NCBI GenBank assembly: GCA_025370845.1
Contig: JAMXFF010000033.1
Span: 20,990 to 84,989, forward strand
Origin: Laspinema palackyanum D2a
Lineage (GTDB): Bacteria > Cyanobacteriota > Cyanobacteriia > Cyanobacteriales > Laspinemataceae
Direction: 5' to 3'
DNA: 64,000 bases
In this document: in pieces, positions 23,810 to 34,463 of the stretch
How the letters are laid out: the number at the start of each line of letters is the position of its first letter
Numbering within the stretch: the first letter of the stretch is position 1
Program-made: the position numbers and the translations under genes
The notes under the pieces: model-generated
The model's input: the letters and a program-made list of their open reading frames with translations, nothing else
What the model was told of the DNA's origin: nothing
Database searches by the model: none

Positions 23810-25681
23810 ATGAATGAACTCCAATCTGATGTTTTAGTGGTGGGTGGCACTACGGGAGGAACCGCTGCGGCAATTCAAGCGGCGCGTCGAGGTGTTCAAA
23901 CGGTTTTAGTCAGCGAATTTCCTTGGTTGGGAGGAATGCTCACCAGTGCAGGAGTTTCGGCCCCTGATGGGAATGAGTTGGCGGCGTTTCAAACAGGTCT
24001 ATGGGGTGCCCTCCTGCAATCTCTGCAATGTCAGCAAGAGGGCGGATTAGACCACGGATGGGTGAGTTTTTTTACTTTCGATCCGCGCACTGCGGCCCAA
24101 ATTTTTGCGGACTGGGTGAAAGAACTGCCGAATCTGCACTGGATTTCTGGACAAGTTCCAGTGGAAGTGTTGCGCGATGGAAATGCGATCGCAGGGGTTC
24201 GTTTTCAAGATGTGATTGTCAAAGCGAAAATTACTTTAGATGGAACGGAACTGGGTGATTTACTAGCGTTGGCAGAAATTCCATATCGTTGGGGTTGGGA
24301 ATTTCAAAGGGAGTGGAATGAACCCAGCGCGCCTGTTGCCCCCAATCTGTTAACAGAACGATATCCTGTACAAGCACCTACCTGGGTGGTGGTGATGCAG
24401 GATTATGGGGAGGGGGCGACTGCGCCTGAAATTCCTGCACCTCCTATTGAGGATTGCAGTAGCTTTTTGGGGGCTTGGGACAATTATGGCCCTGAGTCTT
24501 TTCTCAATTACGGCAGATTGCCTGGAAATCGCTTCATGATTAATTGGCCAATCCAAGGCAATGATTATGGGGAAGGGGTGGGGCGACTTGTAGAAACGGA
24601 CGCATCACGTTTAGAGTTTCTCCAAGAGGCGCGATCGCATTCCCAAAGTTTTGCAAAGTTTATCCAAACCCATTTGGGACCTCGTTATGGGTTGGCTGAG
24701 GATATTTTTCCCATCTCTATAAAAAGAGTGGAAGGGGACGGGAATTTTTCTCAAAACTCTGTTTTGGGCGGAGGGGCCTACGCTTTGCATCCTTATTATC
24801 GAGAAAGTAGGCGAGTGGTAGGTGTGAAAACGATTACAGAACTGGATATTTTGCCTGGGGTTGGGGGGGGTGTGGCTCCTTTATCTGTAAATGAATCAGG
24901 AGTCTGCGATGCGATCGCCTTGGGGAATTATGCCAATGATCATCATTATCCCCATTTAGAAAGTCTGGACCCTTCTTTTAATCTGGCCCCCAAATCCATG
25001 CACTGGGGTGGGCGCTGGACTGGGACGCCTTTTACGATTCCTTATGGTTCTTTAGTGCCGTTGGCGACTGATGGACTGTTAGTTTGTGAAAAAAATATTT
25101 CTGTATCTCATATTGCCAATGGCGCCACTCGTCTGCAACCTGTGGTGATGGGAATTGGACAAGCAGCAGGAATGGCAGCAGCGCTTTGTGTGGAAAAAAA
25201 TTGTCAACCCAGGGATTTGCCTGTGCGGATCTTGCAGGTTGCATTATTAGAGGATGCGATCGCCCCAACTGCTTTGGTCCCTCTGTTTAATCTCACTCCT
25301 GAAGATGGCGACTGGTTGGATTGTCAAAAATTTTATTTAGAAAATCCAGAGCAGTATCCCCTCAGTGGCGATCGCCCAAATAAGGGAAAATTTTATAAAA
25401 CTCACAAGACATCATCAATCGATATCAAATCATCAATTGGAGATTCGCAAACTAACTATTGCCAACACTTTATCGGGGAATTGCATAAAAAAGGATTACA
25501 GGACTATGCGATTGTTCTGACGCATCCGGTAGAAATGGCGGGTCAAAGTTGGAGTCTGGTCACCTTGCGTGCAGAAATAGACTGTCAATTGAAAGAGTGC
25601 CAGGATGAGCAAGAGTTAAATATTTGGGGCCGTCAGAATTCCTCGGGAAATTGGATCATTGTGGAAGAACTAACGGCCTAA
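23810..25681 (+). CDS. FAD-dependent oxidoreductase
   Basis: 623 residues from the ATG at 23810; a TTG five codons earlier is also in frame. The dinucleotide-binding motif VLVVGGTTGGTAAAIQAARRG is present at the N terminus (given here as two parts, VLVVGGTTGGTAA and AIQAARRG), followed by VSEFPWLGGMLTSAG. The middle has GTELGDLLALAEIPYR, and IANGATRLQPVVMGIGQAAG near residue 440 forms the second FAD-contact region. The family includes large soluble FAD oxidoreductases of unknown substrate. No signal peptide is seen. It has no operon partner and is followed by a 630-base gap. The substrate is unknown. Confidence 0.85.
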   Translation: MNELQSDVLVVGGTTGGTAAAIQAARRGVQTVLVSEFPWLGGMLTSAGVSAPDGNELAAFQTGLWGALLQSLQCQQEGGLDHGWVSFFTFDPRTAAQIFADWVKELPNLHWISGQVPVEVLRDGNAIAGVRFQDVIVKAKITLDGTELGDLLALAEIPYRWGWEFQREWNEPSAPVAPNLLTERYPVQAPTWVVVMQDYGEGATAPEIPAPPIEDCSSFLGAWDNYGPESFLNYGRLPGNRFMINWPIQGNDYGEGVGRLVETDASRLEFLQEARSHSQSFAKFIQTHLGPRYGLAEDIFPISIKRVEGDGNFSQNSVLGGGAYALHPYYRESRRVVGVKTITELDILPGVGGGVAPLSVNESGVCDAIALGNYANDHHYPHLESLDPSFNLAPKSMHWGGRWTGTPFTIPYGSLVPLATDGLLVCEKNISVSHIANGATRLQPVVMGIGQAAGMAAALCVEKNCQPRDLPVRILQVALLEDAIAPTALVPLFNLTPEDGDWLDCQKFYLENPEQYPLSGDRPNKGKFYKTHKTSSIDIKSSIGDSQTNYCQHFIGELHKKGLQDYAIVLTHPVEMAGQSWSLVTLRAEIDCQLKECQDEQELNIWGRQNSSGNWIIVEELTA

Positions 25682-27217
<1,536 letters not shown>

Positions 27218-27539
27218 AATGGCATCGGGCATCCTCTCATTCCATCCTTGCCGAATGGGAAAGGAATGCCCTCTGCTGTAATCGTCAATCAGTGTGTTTC
27301 CCATCAATCTAGTGTAAAGTCTATAAATCTCCTCTAACGCCCCTTTATAGGGGCGAAATATTGGGGAGTTACAGATAGAAATTCAGCATTTAACCGCCAA
27401 TAAAACAATTCCAAAAAACCGCCTTTCTGAAGATTTTAGAAGGGATAAGAAGTTAAATTAAACTGCTTAAAGCCAGTTTAAAATGTGAAGAATAGAGATT
27501 TGAAAAGAATACAAAATCTGGTTGTAAAAATATTTGTGA

Positions 27540-27598
27540 TTAGCCCGCCTACGCGGGCTAATTCCATATAGCTCCACCCTGCAAGGGTGCGGGTTTTT
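27540..27598 (+). terminator. Two hairpins between convergent hetR and cysW
   Basis: The first hairpin is TTAGCCCGC-CTAC-GCGGGCTAA at 27540-27561. The second is CACCCT-GCA-AGGGTG at 27575-27589, followed by CGGGTTTTT. The second has a T-run on the plus strand and should end hetR transcripts; the first has A/T-rich flanks on the left and may also stop cysW transcripts on the minus strand. The rest of the 387-base gap from 27218 shows no gene. Confidence 0.8.
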
Positions 27599-27604
27599 AG
27601 AAAC

Positions 27605-28483
27605 TCAAGCTTTGCGAATACCGATTGGCCTAGAACTCCCCTGTTGACGCTCTAAAATTTCTTTTGCCACTAAACTGACCAATCCCAGACAGGCTAACAG
27701 TGCCGCTGCGGAAAATGCTGACTGGGTTTGATACTGCTTATAAGCTTCTTCTACAAATAACGGTAAGGTTTGGGTTTTGCCAATTAAGTTGCCAGAGACG
27801 ACGGCAACAGCACCAAACTCGCCCATTGCTCTGGCATTGGTTAAAATGACTCCATACAACAGTCCCCAGCGGATATTCGGTAAGGTAATCCGCCAGAAGA
27901 TTTGCCAATCATTTGCTCCCAGGGTTTTTGCGGCTTCTTCCTGTTCGGGTCCGGTTTCCTCTAAGACGGGAATCACGGAACGAGCGACAAAGGGGAGGGT
28001 TATAAATAAACTGGCAATGATGATTCCGGGTAAGGCAAAAATAATCTGAAGATTGGCCGATTGAATCAGAGGACCAAACCAGCCATTTCTTCCATAAAGT
28101 AGAACAATCATCAACCCCGCGACAACGGGGGAGATGGAAAAGGGTAAGTCAATGATGCTGACAATAAAGGCTCGACCGGGAATTTTATGGCGGGCGATCG
28201 CCCATGCCGCGCATAATCCAAACAGGGTATTAATCGGGAGAACAATCGCGGCAACGATGACGGTGAGCTGAATCGCGGCTAAAAAGTGAGGATCCCTAAA
28301 GTTGCTAAAGAAGGGGCCAAACCCGCTTCTAAATGCTTGATAAAAGACATTCAGTGCAGGAATGAAGAGAACCAGTGCTAAATAGGCGATCGCTACCCCA
28401 ATGGCAATTCTCCGCACCCATTGTTCTTGCTTTTTTGAATGGCCACTCTTCTCTACGGGCTGATTACTGATTGGTTTAAGCAT
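27605..28483 (-). CDS. cysW: Sulfate ABC transporter permease CysW
   Basis: 292 residues with about six membrane helices. The cytoplasmic EAA loop (EEAAKTLGANDWQIFWRITLP) near residue 193, given in full at 21 residues if joined, is best read as EEAAKTLGAN then DWQIFWRITLP. NARAMGEFGAVAVVSGN follows, a hallmark of CysW. The ATG overlaps the cysT stop by 8 bases. CysW and CysT form the membrane channel for sulfate and thiosulfate, powered by CysA. It is the last gene of the sulfate operon and ends at the hairpin pair shared with hetR. The C-terminal tail is basic. Confidence 0.93.
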   Translation of the reverse strand: MLKPISNQPVEKSGHSKKQEQWVRRIAIGVAIAYLALVLFIPALNVFYQAFRSGFGPFFSNFRDPHFLAAIQLTVIVAAIVLPINTLFGLCAAWAIARHKIPGRAFIVSIIDLPFSISPVVAGLMIVLLYGRNGWFGPLIQSANLQIIFALPGIIIASLFITLPFVARSVIPVLEETGPEQEEAAKTLGANDWQIFWRITLPNIRWGLLYGVILTNARAMGEFGAVAVVSGNLIGKTQTLPLFVEEAYKQYQTQSAFSAAALLACLGLVSLVAKEILERQQGSSRPIGIRKA

Positions 28484-29327
28484 ACCGTCTTCCCCAAGCT
28501 TGCACGAGATTAATTGCGAATAAAATGGCCAAAGAAACTGCTAACAGTACAACGCCTATCACTGTTGCTCCATAGTAGTCATATTGTTCCAGTCGTTGAA
28601 AAATTAAGACTGGGGCGATTAAATCCTTAAACGGAATATTGGACGCCACAATCACAATTGATCCATACTCTCCCACAGCCCGGGAAAATCCCAAAGCCAC
28701 ACCAATTAAAATCGGTGAAATCAACTGCGGAATAATAATTCGCCAAAAGGTTTGAGAATTAGAAGCACCCAAACTCCAAGCGGCTTCTTCAACTTCTGGC
28801 TCTAGTTCCCTTAAAACAGGTTGCACCGTTCGCACGACAAAGGGAAGGGAGATAAATAACATGGCAATGCCTACTCCGAACCGGGTAAAGGCAATTTGAA
28901 TCCCAAACGGTGCAACTAGGGAGCCGATCCAACCCGCTGGACTATAAACCGTGGCGATCGTCAAACCTGCTACTGCTGTGGGCAAGGCAAAAGGCAAGTC
29001 AATCGTTGCATCAATAATCCGCTTAAAAGGAAAATCATAGCGCACTAAAACCCAGGCAATTAAAGTCCCAAATACGCCATTAATCAGCGCAGTAACAAAA
29101 GCTGTAACAAAGGTGACGTCATAAGCAGACAGCGCCACGGGACTGGTCGCAATTCGCCAAAATTCACTGGGGTCTTTTGTCGCAGACATCCACAACAAGG
29201 CGGCCATCGGCAGTAACAGCATGATGCTGAGATAGCCAATCGTAATCCGCCAAGGCCAAGATAGATGAAGGAGGCCACCGAGGGAGTTTAGGAATTTTTT
29301 TCGAGGCTTATTGAAGGAAATCGCCAT
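28476..29327 (-). CDS. cysT: Sulfate ABC transporter permease CysT (CysU)
   Basis: 283 residues with about six membrane helices. The conserved stretch DLPFALPTAVAGLTIATVY near residue 108 and the EAA loop EEAAWSLGASNSQTFWRI near 178 are typical of CysT, as is SRAVGEYGSIVIVASNIPF near 212. It is placed between cysA (138-base gap) and cysW (overlap). In the usual cyanobacterial layout the permeases follow the binding-protein genes in one operon. Both permeases are complete. Expression under sulfur limitation is expected for the family, but no operator is obvious directly upstream. Confidence 0.93.
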   Translation of the reverse strand: MAISFNKPRKKFLNSLGGLLHLSWPWRITIGYLSIMLLLPMAALLWMSATKDPSEFWRIATSPVALSAYDVTFVTAFVTALINGVFGTLIAWVLVRYDFPFKRIIDATIDLPFALPTAVAGLTIATVYSPAGWIGSLVAPFGIQIAFTRFGVGIAMLFISLPFVVRTVQPVLRELEPEVEEAAWSLGASNSQTFWRIIIPQLISPILIGVALGFSRAVGEYGSIVIVASNIPFKDLIAPVLIFQRLEQYDYYGATVIGVVLLAVSLAILFAINLVQAWGRRYA

Positions 29328-29465
29328 AAGGAAATTGGAATTATTGTTACTATTTATTGATGAACTTCAACAATACCAAAATCTAAATTTGGTAACCATT
29401 AATTGTTCCGGCCTATTGTGTGGGAGGATGACAAACCCGTAGGTTAACCAATTTCCGCAATTTGT

Positions 29466-30476
29466 TTAACAAATGGCAGAAAATATTTTAGTTTCTTTGG
29501 GCTTGACGTAGACCTGCTGATTGGCTTCCAGTTGCAGTTCATCATACCGCTCCCGACTTAATTGTGCCGTCAAAATTGCCCCCGATTTCAACACTAATTC
29601 TAATTGAATTTCCCATCCTAAATGAACCAACCGGGTTACTTTTGCCGAAACAAACTCAGGTTCCGGATTTGTTCTAATTAATAAATCATGAGGACGCAGA
29701 AATATTTTGTCCGAGGGTGAAATTTCAGACTGAGTTGTACAGAGTCCGGAATTAATAGGAAGAACATTGACCGGACCAATAAAACTCATGACAAACGAAC
29801 TGGCGGGTTGATCATAGATTTCGCTGGCTGTCCCTACTTGTTCGACCCGACCGTTGTTCATCACCACAATTTCATCGGCGACTTCCATCGCTTCTTCTTG
29901 ATCGTGGGTGACAAAAACCGTGGTCACATGAACTTCATCATGTAAATGTCGAAGCCAAGCCCGCAGTTCTTTACGGACTTTTGCATCTAATGCACCAAAG
30001 GGTTCATCGAGTAACAAAACTTTGGGTTGTACGGCTAAGGCTCTGGCTAACGCAATCCGCTGGCGTTGACCCCCAGAGAGTTGTGCCGGATAGCGATCGC
30101 CTAAGCCTTGCAGTTGAACCAACTCTAACAACTGCTCCACCCGCTCACGAACTTGAGGCTTGGGAACTTTGCGAATTTCTAAGGGAAAGGCAATATTTTT
30201 ACGAATAGTCATGTGTTTAAACAGCGCATAATGCTGAAACACAAAACCAATATTTCGCTCCTGGACCCGGACTTGGGTCGCATTTTCTCCGGTTAAATAG
30301 ATTTCCCCTTGATCCGGTGCTTCTAGTCCGGCAATCAGTCGCAGTAAGGTCGATTTCCCGGACCCAGAAGGTCCTAAAAGGGCAACCAAAGATCCACTTT
30401 GAATGTCGAGGTTGACCTGATCAAGGGCCAAAAATGAACCAAAATTTTTAGAAACGTCCTGAATTAAGATTCCCAT
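29466..30476 (-). CDS. cysA: Sulfate ABC transporter ATP-binding protein CysA
   Basis: 336 residues. The ATPase domain has Walker [10 protein letters not shown] near residue 35, Q-loop VFQHYALF near 80, signature LSGGQRQR near 132 and Walker [12 protein letters not shown] near 155. The [17 protein letters not shown] stretch contains the H-loop. A C-terminal TOBE-like domain (residues about 240-336) is typical of CysA and similar importers. It energises CysT/CysW. It lies between the nearer sbp gene and cysT on the same strand, in one operon. The subfamily call rests on the neighbouring sulfate genes. Confidence 0.94.
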   Translation of the reverse strand: MGILIQDVSKNFGSFLALDQVNLDIQSGSLVALLGPSGSGKSTLLRLIAGLEAPDQGEIYLTGENATQVRVQERNIGFVFQHYALFKHMTIRKNIAFPLEIRKVPKPQVRERVEQLLELVQLQGLGDRYPAQLSGGQRQRIALARALAVQPKVLLLDEPFGALDAKVRKELRAWLRHLHDEVHVTTVFVTHDQEEAMEVADEIVVMNNGRVEQVGTASEIYDQPASSFVMSFIGPVNVLPINSGLCTTQSEISPSDKIFLRPHDLLIRTNPEPEFVSAKVTRLVHLGWEIQLELVLKSGAILTAQLSRERYDELQLEANQQVYVKPKETKIFSAIC

Positions 30477-30563
30477 GATTACAATTTGCAGGGTGAAGTC
30501 AATAAAATGCGGGATTGGAGAGCATCATCTGATTGAATAGATGCCCTTAAAATTGAGGCGATG

Positions 30564-31610
30564 TTAGGGACGATATAAACTAGCTTGAATCTCATCAAAA
30601 ACTGCCCCTTCGTCAAAAAATTGTTGTTGTACGGCATTCCATCCGCCCAAATCTTCAATGGTAAAGGGGGTGTTAACCCGGGGAAAGCGATCGCCTTGAT
30701 TGCTCTCCACTGTGGGTTCTACTGGGCGAAACCCATAGCGCGCAAAAATACTTTGGGCTTCTGGGGTAAATAAATATTGGACAAATGCTTCAGCCAGTTC
30801 CCGATTCCCATGTTTATCCACATTTTCATCAATCACTGCCACAGCATTTTCTATTGCAATATTAACCTGTGGGACAAGGTAAGACAGGGGGCGATCGTTC
30901 AGTCCCGCTAAAATCATTTCATTTTCATAGTTCACCAACACATCTCCCTGGCGTTGCTCCACAAAAGCATCGGTTGCTTCCCGGGAGTCTTTAGACAAAA
31001 CCACTGCATTCTCATAGACTTTCTGGGTAAAAGTTCGCGCCTCCTCTGGCGTTCCTCCAGTTTGGGTGACGGAACCCCATAGCGCGAGAAAACTCCACCG
31101 CGCACCCCCAGAGGTTTTCGGGTTAGCTAGAACAATCTGGACGTCATCTTTGGCTAAATCCGCCCAGGTTTGAATGCCTTTGGGATTATTGGGTCTAGTG
31201 GCAATTGTTGCCACAGAACGAGTGACGATGGAATTATTGGGTGCTTCTTGTTCCCAACCGGGTTCAATCAGTCCGTCTTTTTCCAGTTGTTTGATATCCA
31301 AGGCTAACGCTAGGGCGACGACATCAGCATCCAGTCCATGTAGGACGGTGCGGGTTTGGGTCCCGGAAGGGCCGTAACTTTGGCGAATCACCGCCTTGCG
31401 ATCGTGTTGCTGATTCCAAGTTTCTAGGAATTGGGGAATGATTTCTTGATAGGCGGAAGGGGTCACCATATAGGAGACGAGGGTCAATTCCAGGGGACTA
31501 CCATTGCCCAGATTACCTGTGCAGGCAGCGATCGCCAGACTTAAACTAACTCCCGATAGGAAAACAACGATCCACCGGATTAAGAAATTTGGGGACAAAA
31601 AGCGACTCAT
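30564..31610 (-). CDS. sbpA: Sulfate-binding lipoprotein (Sbp family), copy 2
   Basis: 348 residues from the ATG at 31610, which gives a proper lipoprotein signal: MSRFLSPNFLIRWIVVFLSG, then LSLAIAAC with the lipidated cysteine. A start 26 codons upstream is open but would place a second hydrophobic stretch before it. The mature part has the Sbp marks ELTLVSYMVTPSAYQEIIPQ, SYGPSGTQTR near residue 80, ANPKTSGGARW near 165 and LVNYENEM. It should bind sulfate at the outer face of the plasma membrane and hand it to CysT/W. It is a clear paralog of the protein encoded at 32168-33328; cyanobacteria often carry two. Both look functional. Confidence 0.9.
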   Translation of the reverse strand: MSRFLSPNFLIRWIVVFLSGVSLSLAIAACTGNLGNGSPLELTLVSYMVTPSAYQEIIPQFLETWNQQHDRKAVIRQSYGPSGTQTRTVLHGLDADVVALALALDIKQLEKDGLIEPGWEQEAPNNSIVTRSVATIATRPNNPKGIQTWADLAKDDVQIVLANPKTSGGARWSFLALWGSVTQTGGTPEEARTFTQKVYENAVVLSKDSREATDAFVEQRQGDVLVNYENEMILAGLNDRPLSYLVPQVNIAIENAVAVIDENVDKHGNRELAEAFVQYLFTPEAQSIFARYGFRPVEPTVESNQGDRFPRVNTPFTIEDLGGWNAVQQQFFDEGAVFDEIQASLYRP

Positions 31611-31735
31611 TTTCACCAGAACCCTAGGTATTTTAGCAATAATAATCAAGAAGTCTAATAGAGCCAAGGGCAGGTAGAGCGAGTCCACCTTATCCCCTGC
31701 TCAAAATCATCTTCCGTGAATTGATGTGCTGGCAA

Positions 31736-32086
31736 TTACCAGTTCTCCTCATCAGGGTCCGTTGATTTACTCCAAATTTCTACATCTAGGTCGTTCAGAT
31801 AAATCATTGCACTATCAATCTGGCATTGTTTTCCCCGCAGATCGAGGTCAAACCACCCATCATTTTTGATATTAGCTGACAACAAGGCTGCATTCAGGTT
31901 AACGGTCAATCCATAATCAGAAATCAGATGAGAAATGATCGGTTCCTCCTGATACTCTTTCGGAATCCGAATCCGAATTCGTAGGTGTGTGGGTCGCGAG
32001 TCATCACTTGAGAGGTTTAAAGGCTGCGGTTGGGAACCTGGATAACTCCCGTTTACTTGAGCCTGATAATTAGGGTGAGTCGCCAT
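31736..32086 (-). CDS. NIL domain-containing protein
   Basis: 116 residues. The core LRIRIRIPKEYQEEPIISHL and the following LTVNLNAALLSANIKNDGWF, near residues 35-80, match the NIL domain, a small ligand-binding fold found at the end of methionine importer ATPases and in cyanobacterial sulfur loci. The LDLRGKQCQIDSAMIYL strand and helix complete it. The N-terminal 30 residues are polar and probably disordered. It lies between the two sulfate-binding genes on the same strand, so it may sense sulfate or a sulfur metabolite. That is inference. No signal peptide is seen, so it should be cytoplasmic. Confidence 0.85.
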   Translation of the reverse strand: MATHPNYQAQVNGSYPGSQPQPLNLSSDDSRPTHLRIRIRIPKEYQEEPIISHLISDYGLTVNLNAALLSANIKNDGWFDLDLRGKQCQIDSAMIYLNDLDVEIWSKSTDPDEENW

Positions 32087-32167
32087 AAATTTCTCCGCTT
32101 GAGCTAATTTTATCTATTCCTCAATAAGGTTGGGAATTAACCGTTTTAGGGGACTTGTTATGCACTC

Positions 32168-33328
32168 TTATCGCCTGACTTGACTCAAAATTGTGTCAAA
32201 GATAGCGCCATCGTCAAAGAATTTAGTTTGCACTGCATCCCACCCCCCCAAGTCAGCAACGGTGAACAAGGTTCGGATCGGCGGAAATTGACTGCTAAAT
32301 TCAGCAGCAACGTTTGGCTCTACAGGCCGGAATCCAACTTTGGCAAATTCCCGTTGAGCAGTTGGGGTAAATAAATATTGGACGAAGGCTTCTGCGACTT
32401 CCCGGGTCCCATGTTTATCCACATTGGCATCAACCACGGCAATGGGATTATCGATAGAAATATTCACTTCGGGAATCACATAGGGGAGTTCTTCGCCGTT
32501 TTGTTTCGCCAATATCACTTCATTTTCATAGTTGATTAATACATCCCCTTGACCCTGTTTGAAAAAGACGTCACTGGATTCGCGAGCATCTCGGGGAAGG
32601 ACGGGGACATTTTGGAAGACTTGACGAGTAAATTCGTTGGCAGTGGTATCATTGCCTCCATTTTGGGTGACGGCACCCCAAAGACCTAGGAAATTCCATC
32701 GGGCACCGCCAGAGGTTTTGGGGTTAGCGGTAATCACGCTGACATCATCTTTGGCTAAGTCTTGCCAGGTGTTAATGCCTTTGGGGTTACCGGGTCGGGT
32801 GACTAAAGCGGCAACGGATTTATGCACGATCGCATTGTTAGGCGCTTCTTGTTCCCACCCCGGTTGTATCAGTCCCGCTTTTTCAATTTGTTGGGTATCT
32901 AATGCCAAAGCTAAGGCAACGATATCCGCTTCTAATCCATCAATAACGGCTCGGGTTTGGGAACCGGACCCCCCATAACTTTGGGTAAAGGTGACTTCTT
33001 GGTTATGTTCTTCTTTCCACTGCTGTGCAAATTGCGGAATGATTTGCTCATACGCGGCACGAGTGACGGCATAAGACACCAGAGTGAGTTGGACGTTATC
33101 TCCACCTCCTGCTCCTGTGGGACTTCCACAAGCTGCGATCGCCGCGCTCAAGCTCAGTCCCACCAGAAATAATGAAACGGATTTTTGAATTTGTAGATAC
33201 TTCCCTCGACCCCTGAACCATTCTTTCCACCAAGGGACGAGGGTCCCTAGCCTAAACCCCCCACTCCCTAATCTGCGGTTTTGAGCAGCGGAGTTTGTTC
33301 CCTCTGCGATGCCTTGCCATTGACCCAT
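32168..33328 (-). CDS. sbpA: Sulfate-binding lipoprotein (Sbp family), copy 1
   Basis: 386 residues as read from the ATG at 33328. A lipoprotein signal with VSLFLVGLSLSAAIAAC lies unusually far in, near residue 51-67, after a polar and basic lead of about 48 residues; no internal ATG gives a shorter form, so a GTG or TTG start is possible. The mature part has VQLTLVSYAVTRAAYEQIIP, SYGGSGSQTRAV, ANPKTSGGARWN and LINYENEVI, the sulfate-binding marks. It is the first gene of the cys operon. The two copies are similar throughout. The duplicated binding proteins may differ in affinity or oxyanion range. Confidence 0.9.
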   Translation of the reverse strand: MGQWQGIAEGTNSAAQNRRLGSGGFRLGTLVPWWKEWFRGRGKYLQIQKSVSLFLVGLSLSAAIAACGSPTGAGGGDNVQLTLVSYAVTRAAYEQIIPQFAQQWKEEHNQEVTFTQSYGGSGSQTRAVIDGLEADIVALALALDTQQIEKAGLIQPGWEQEAPNNAIVHKSVAALVTRPGNPKGINTWQDLAKDDVSVITANPKTSGGARWNFLGLWGAVTQNGGNDTTANEFTRQVFQNVPVLPRDARESSDVFFKQGQGDVLINYENEVILAKQNGEELPYVIPEVNISIDNPIAVVDANVDKHGTREVAEAFVQYLFTPTAQREFAKVGFRPVEPNVAAEFSSQFPPIRTLFTVADLGGWDAVQTKFFDDGAIFDTILSQVRR

Positions 33329-33369
33329 ATACCTACCTCGGTTTAATCTACGGTAACTTGGTCGAGATA

Positions 33370-33402
33370 CCGATATTTAATGATGAAAATCAACAGTATC
33401 GG
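33370..33402. promoter_or_regulatory. Inverted repeat upstream of the sulfate operon
   Basis: CCGATA at 33370-33375 and TATCGG at 33397-33402 are exact reverse complements 21 bases apart, about 42-74 bases before the first sbp gene on the minus strand. A dyad in this position could be an operator for a sulfur regulator, such as a LysR-type protein. No regulator gene is in the window. The assignment is tentative. Confidence 0.35.
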
Positions 33403-33650
33403 AAAATTTAAAAAAAAGCAAGTGTTTTTTTTAAATTCCTACAGTCCCAGAAATAGGCAGCTAACAGGGCCGCAATTTTCACCCTACCTGGGGCTTCGTG
33501 TCCATAAAATCAGTTGGTAATTTGTAATCTGCGGAGGCTGGATCGGCTAAAATCGAGTTTCTGTAAGGATTTCACCAGAAATTCAACAAATTTCAAAAAA
33601 CCCCTTGCTTTTTTCCAAGCCCTTATGCTACATTTATAAACTGTTGGCAA

Positions 33651-33724
33651 GGACGCATAGCTCAGTTGGTTAGAGCACCACGTTGACATCGTGGGGGTCA
33701 CTGGTTCGAGTCCAGTTGTGTCCA
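33651..33724 (+). tRNA. tRNA-Val (anticodon GAC)
   Basis: A 74-base cloverleaf. The acceptor arms GGACGCA and TGTGTCC pair (one G-T pair), with discriminator A at 33724. The anticodon arm is CCACG-TTGACAT-CGTGG with anticodon GAC, which reads valine GUC/GUU. The TTCGAGTCC T-loop and AGCTCAGTTGGTTAGAGC D-arm are standard. CCA is not encoded. No other tRNA is adjacent. Confidence 0.95.
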
Positions 33725-34463
33725 TTCAAAACTTTATTTATAAACCTCAAGTGGGAATTAGGCCGAGATCCGCGATCGGTGGCGATTCTGTTGATAAAAG
33801 GGACTAATTAGTTGCCTTTGACCCCTCGGTGTTTAAGGGGCCTGTTTTGCTTTAAAAAATCAGTGGATTGGGGACTGAGGCAGAGGCGATCGCCTGCCAA
33901 GTCCCTCCGGTGGAAGCAGTTACTTCTCCACAGCACAACCGGGAACCCATCACTTCTAGGAATAAAACATCTCCAAACCTTTGTCTGGGGAACGCCTCCA
34001 ATGGTTATGACTGGTGAATTCTTGATAAATTTGGGGGTCTTTTATCACCGGGTTAGAGGTAAATTAGGATAGGTTAGTGGAGGGATAAAACTACCCAAAA
34101 CAACCTATAATCCTGATTTGTTAGAGAGTTTAAGAATATTAATTTTCTCAATTTAAAATATTTTATTGTAAAATAAAGAATAGGCAAAAATCAGGAATTC
34201 TCCTAAAAATAGCCCAGGTTTTTCCGTGAAAAACACTTGAGGAGTTAGGGAGAGGTGCAGGGTCATCAAGGAGGTCTGTCCAACTGTTCCCCACTCAACA
34301 AGGCCACCGCAGGAAGGGGGGATAGCAGATCGGCGAGGTCTTACCGATCTCATAGAACTAACCCCTCTAAGGGTATAACTATGGATTAAAGATGAACTTT
34401 TCAAAAAAAAAGAGTATCTTCTTGATTGCAACCCAAAGAAATATAGAGGATCGGACCCTGAAC
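33725..34463. other. Gap between tRNA-Val and the WD40 gene
   Basis: About 740 bases with no convincing gene. A small hairpin, CCCCT-CGGTGTTTA-AGGGG, at about 33824-33842 is followed by CCTGTTTTGCTTT and may end the tRNA transcript. The region 34140-34200 is very A/T-rich. At 34226-34256 a partial copy of a GGAGTTAGGGAGAGG-type repeat appears. Short open frames here lack start sites and homology I can recognise. Confidence 0.5.

Noticed and set aside
33812..34072. Small plus-strand ORF after tRNA-Val
   Set aside because: It has no ribosome site, no recognised motif and poor composition.
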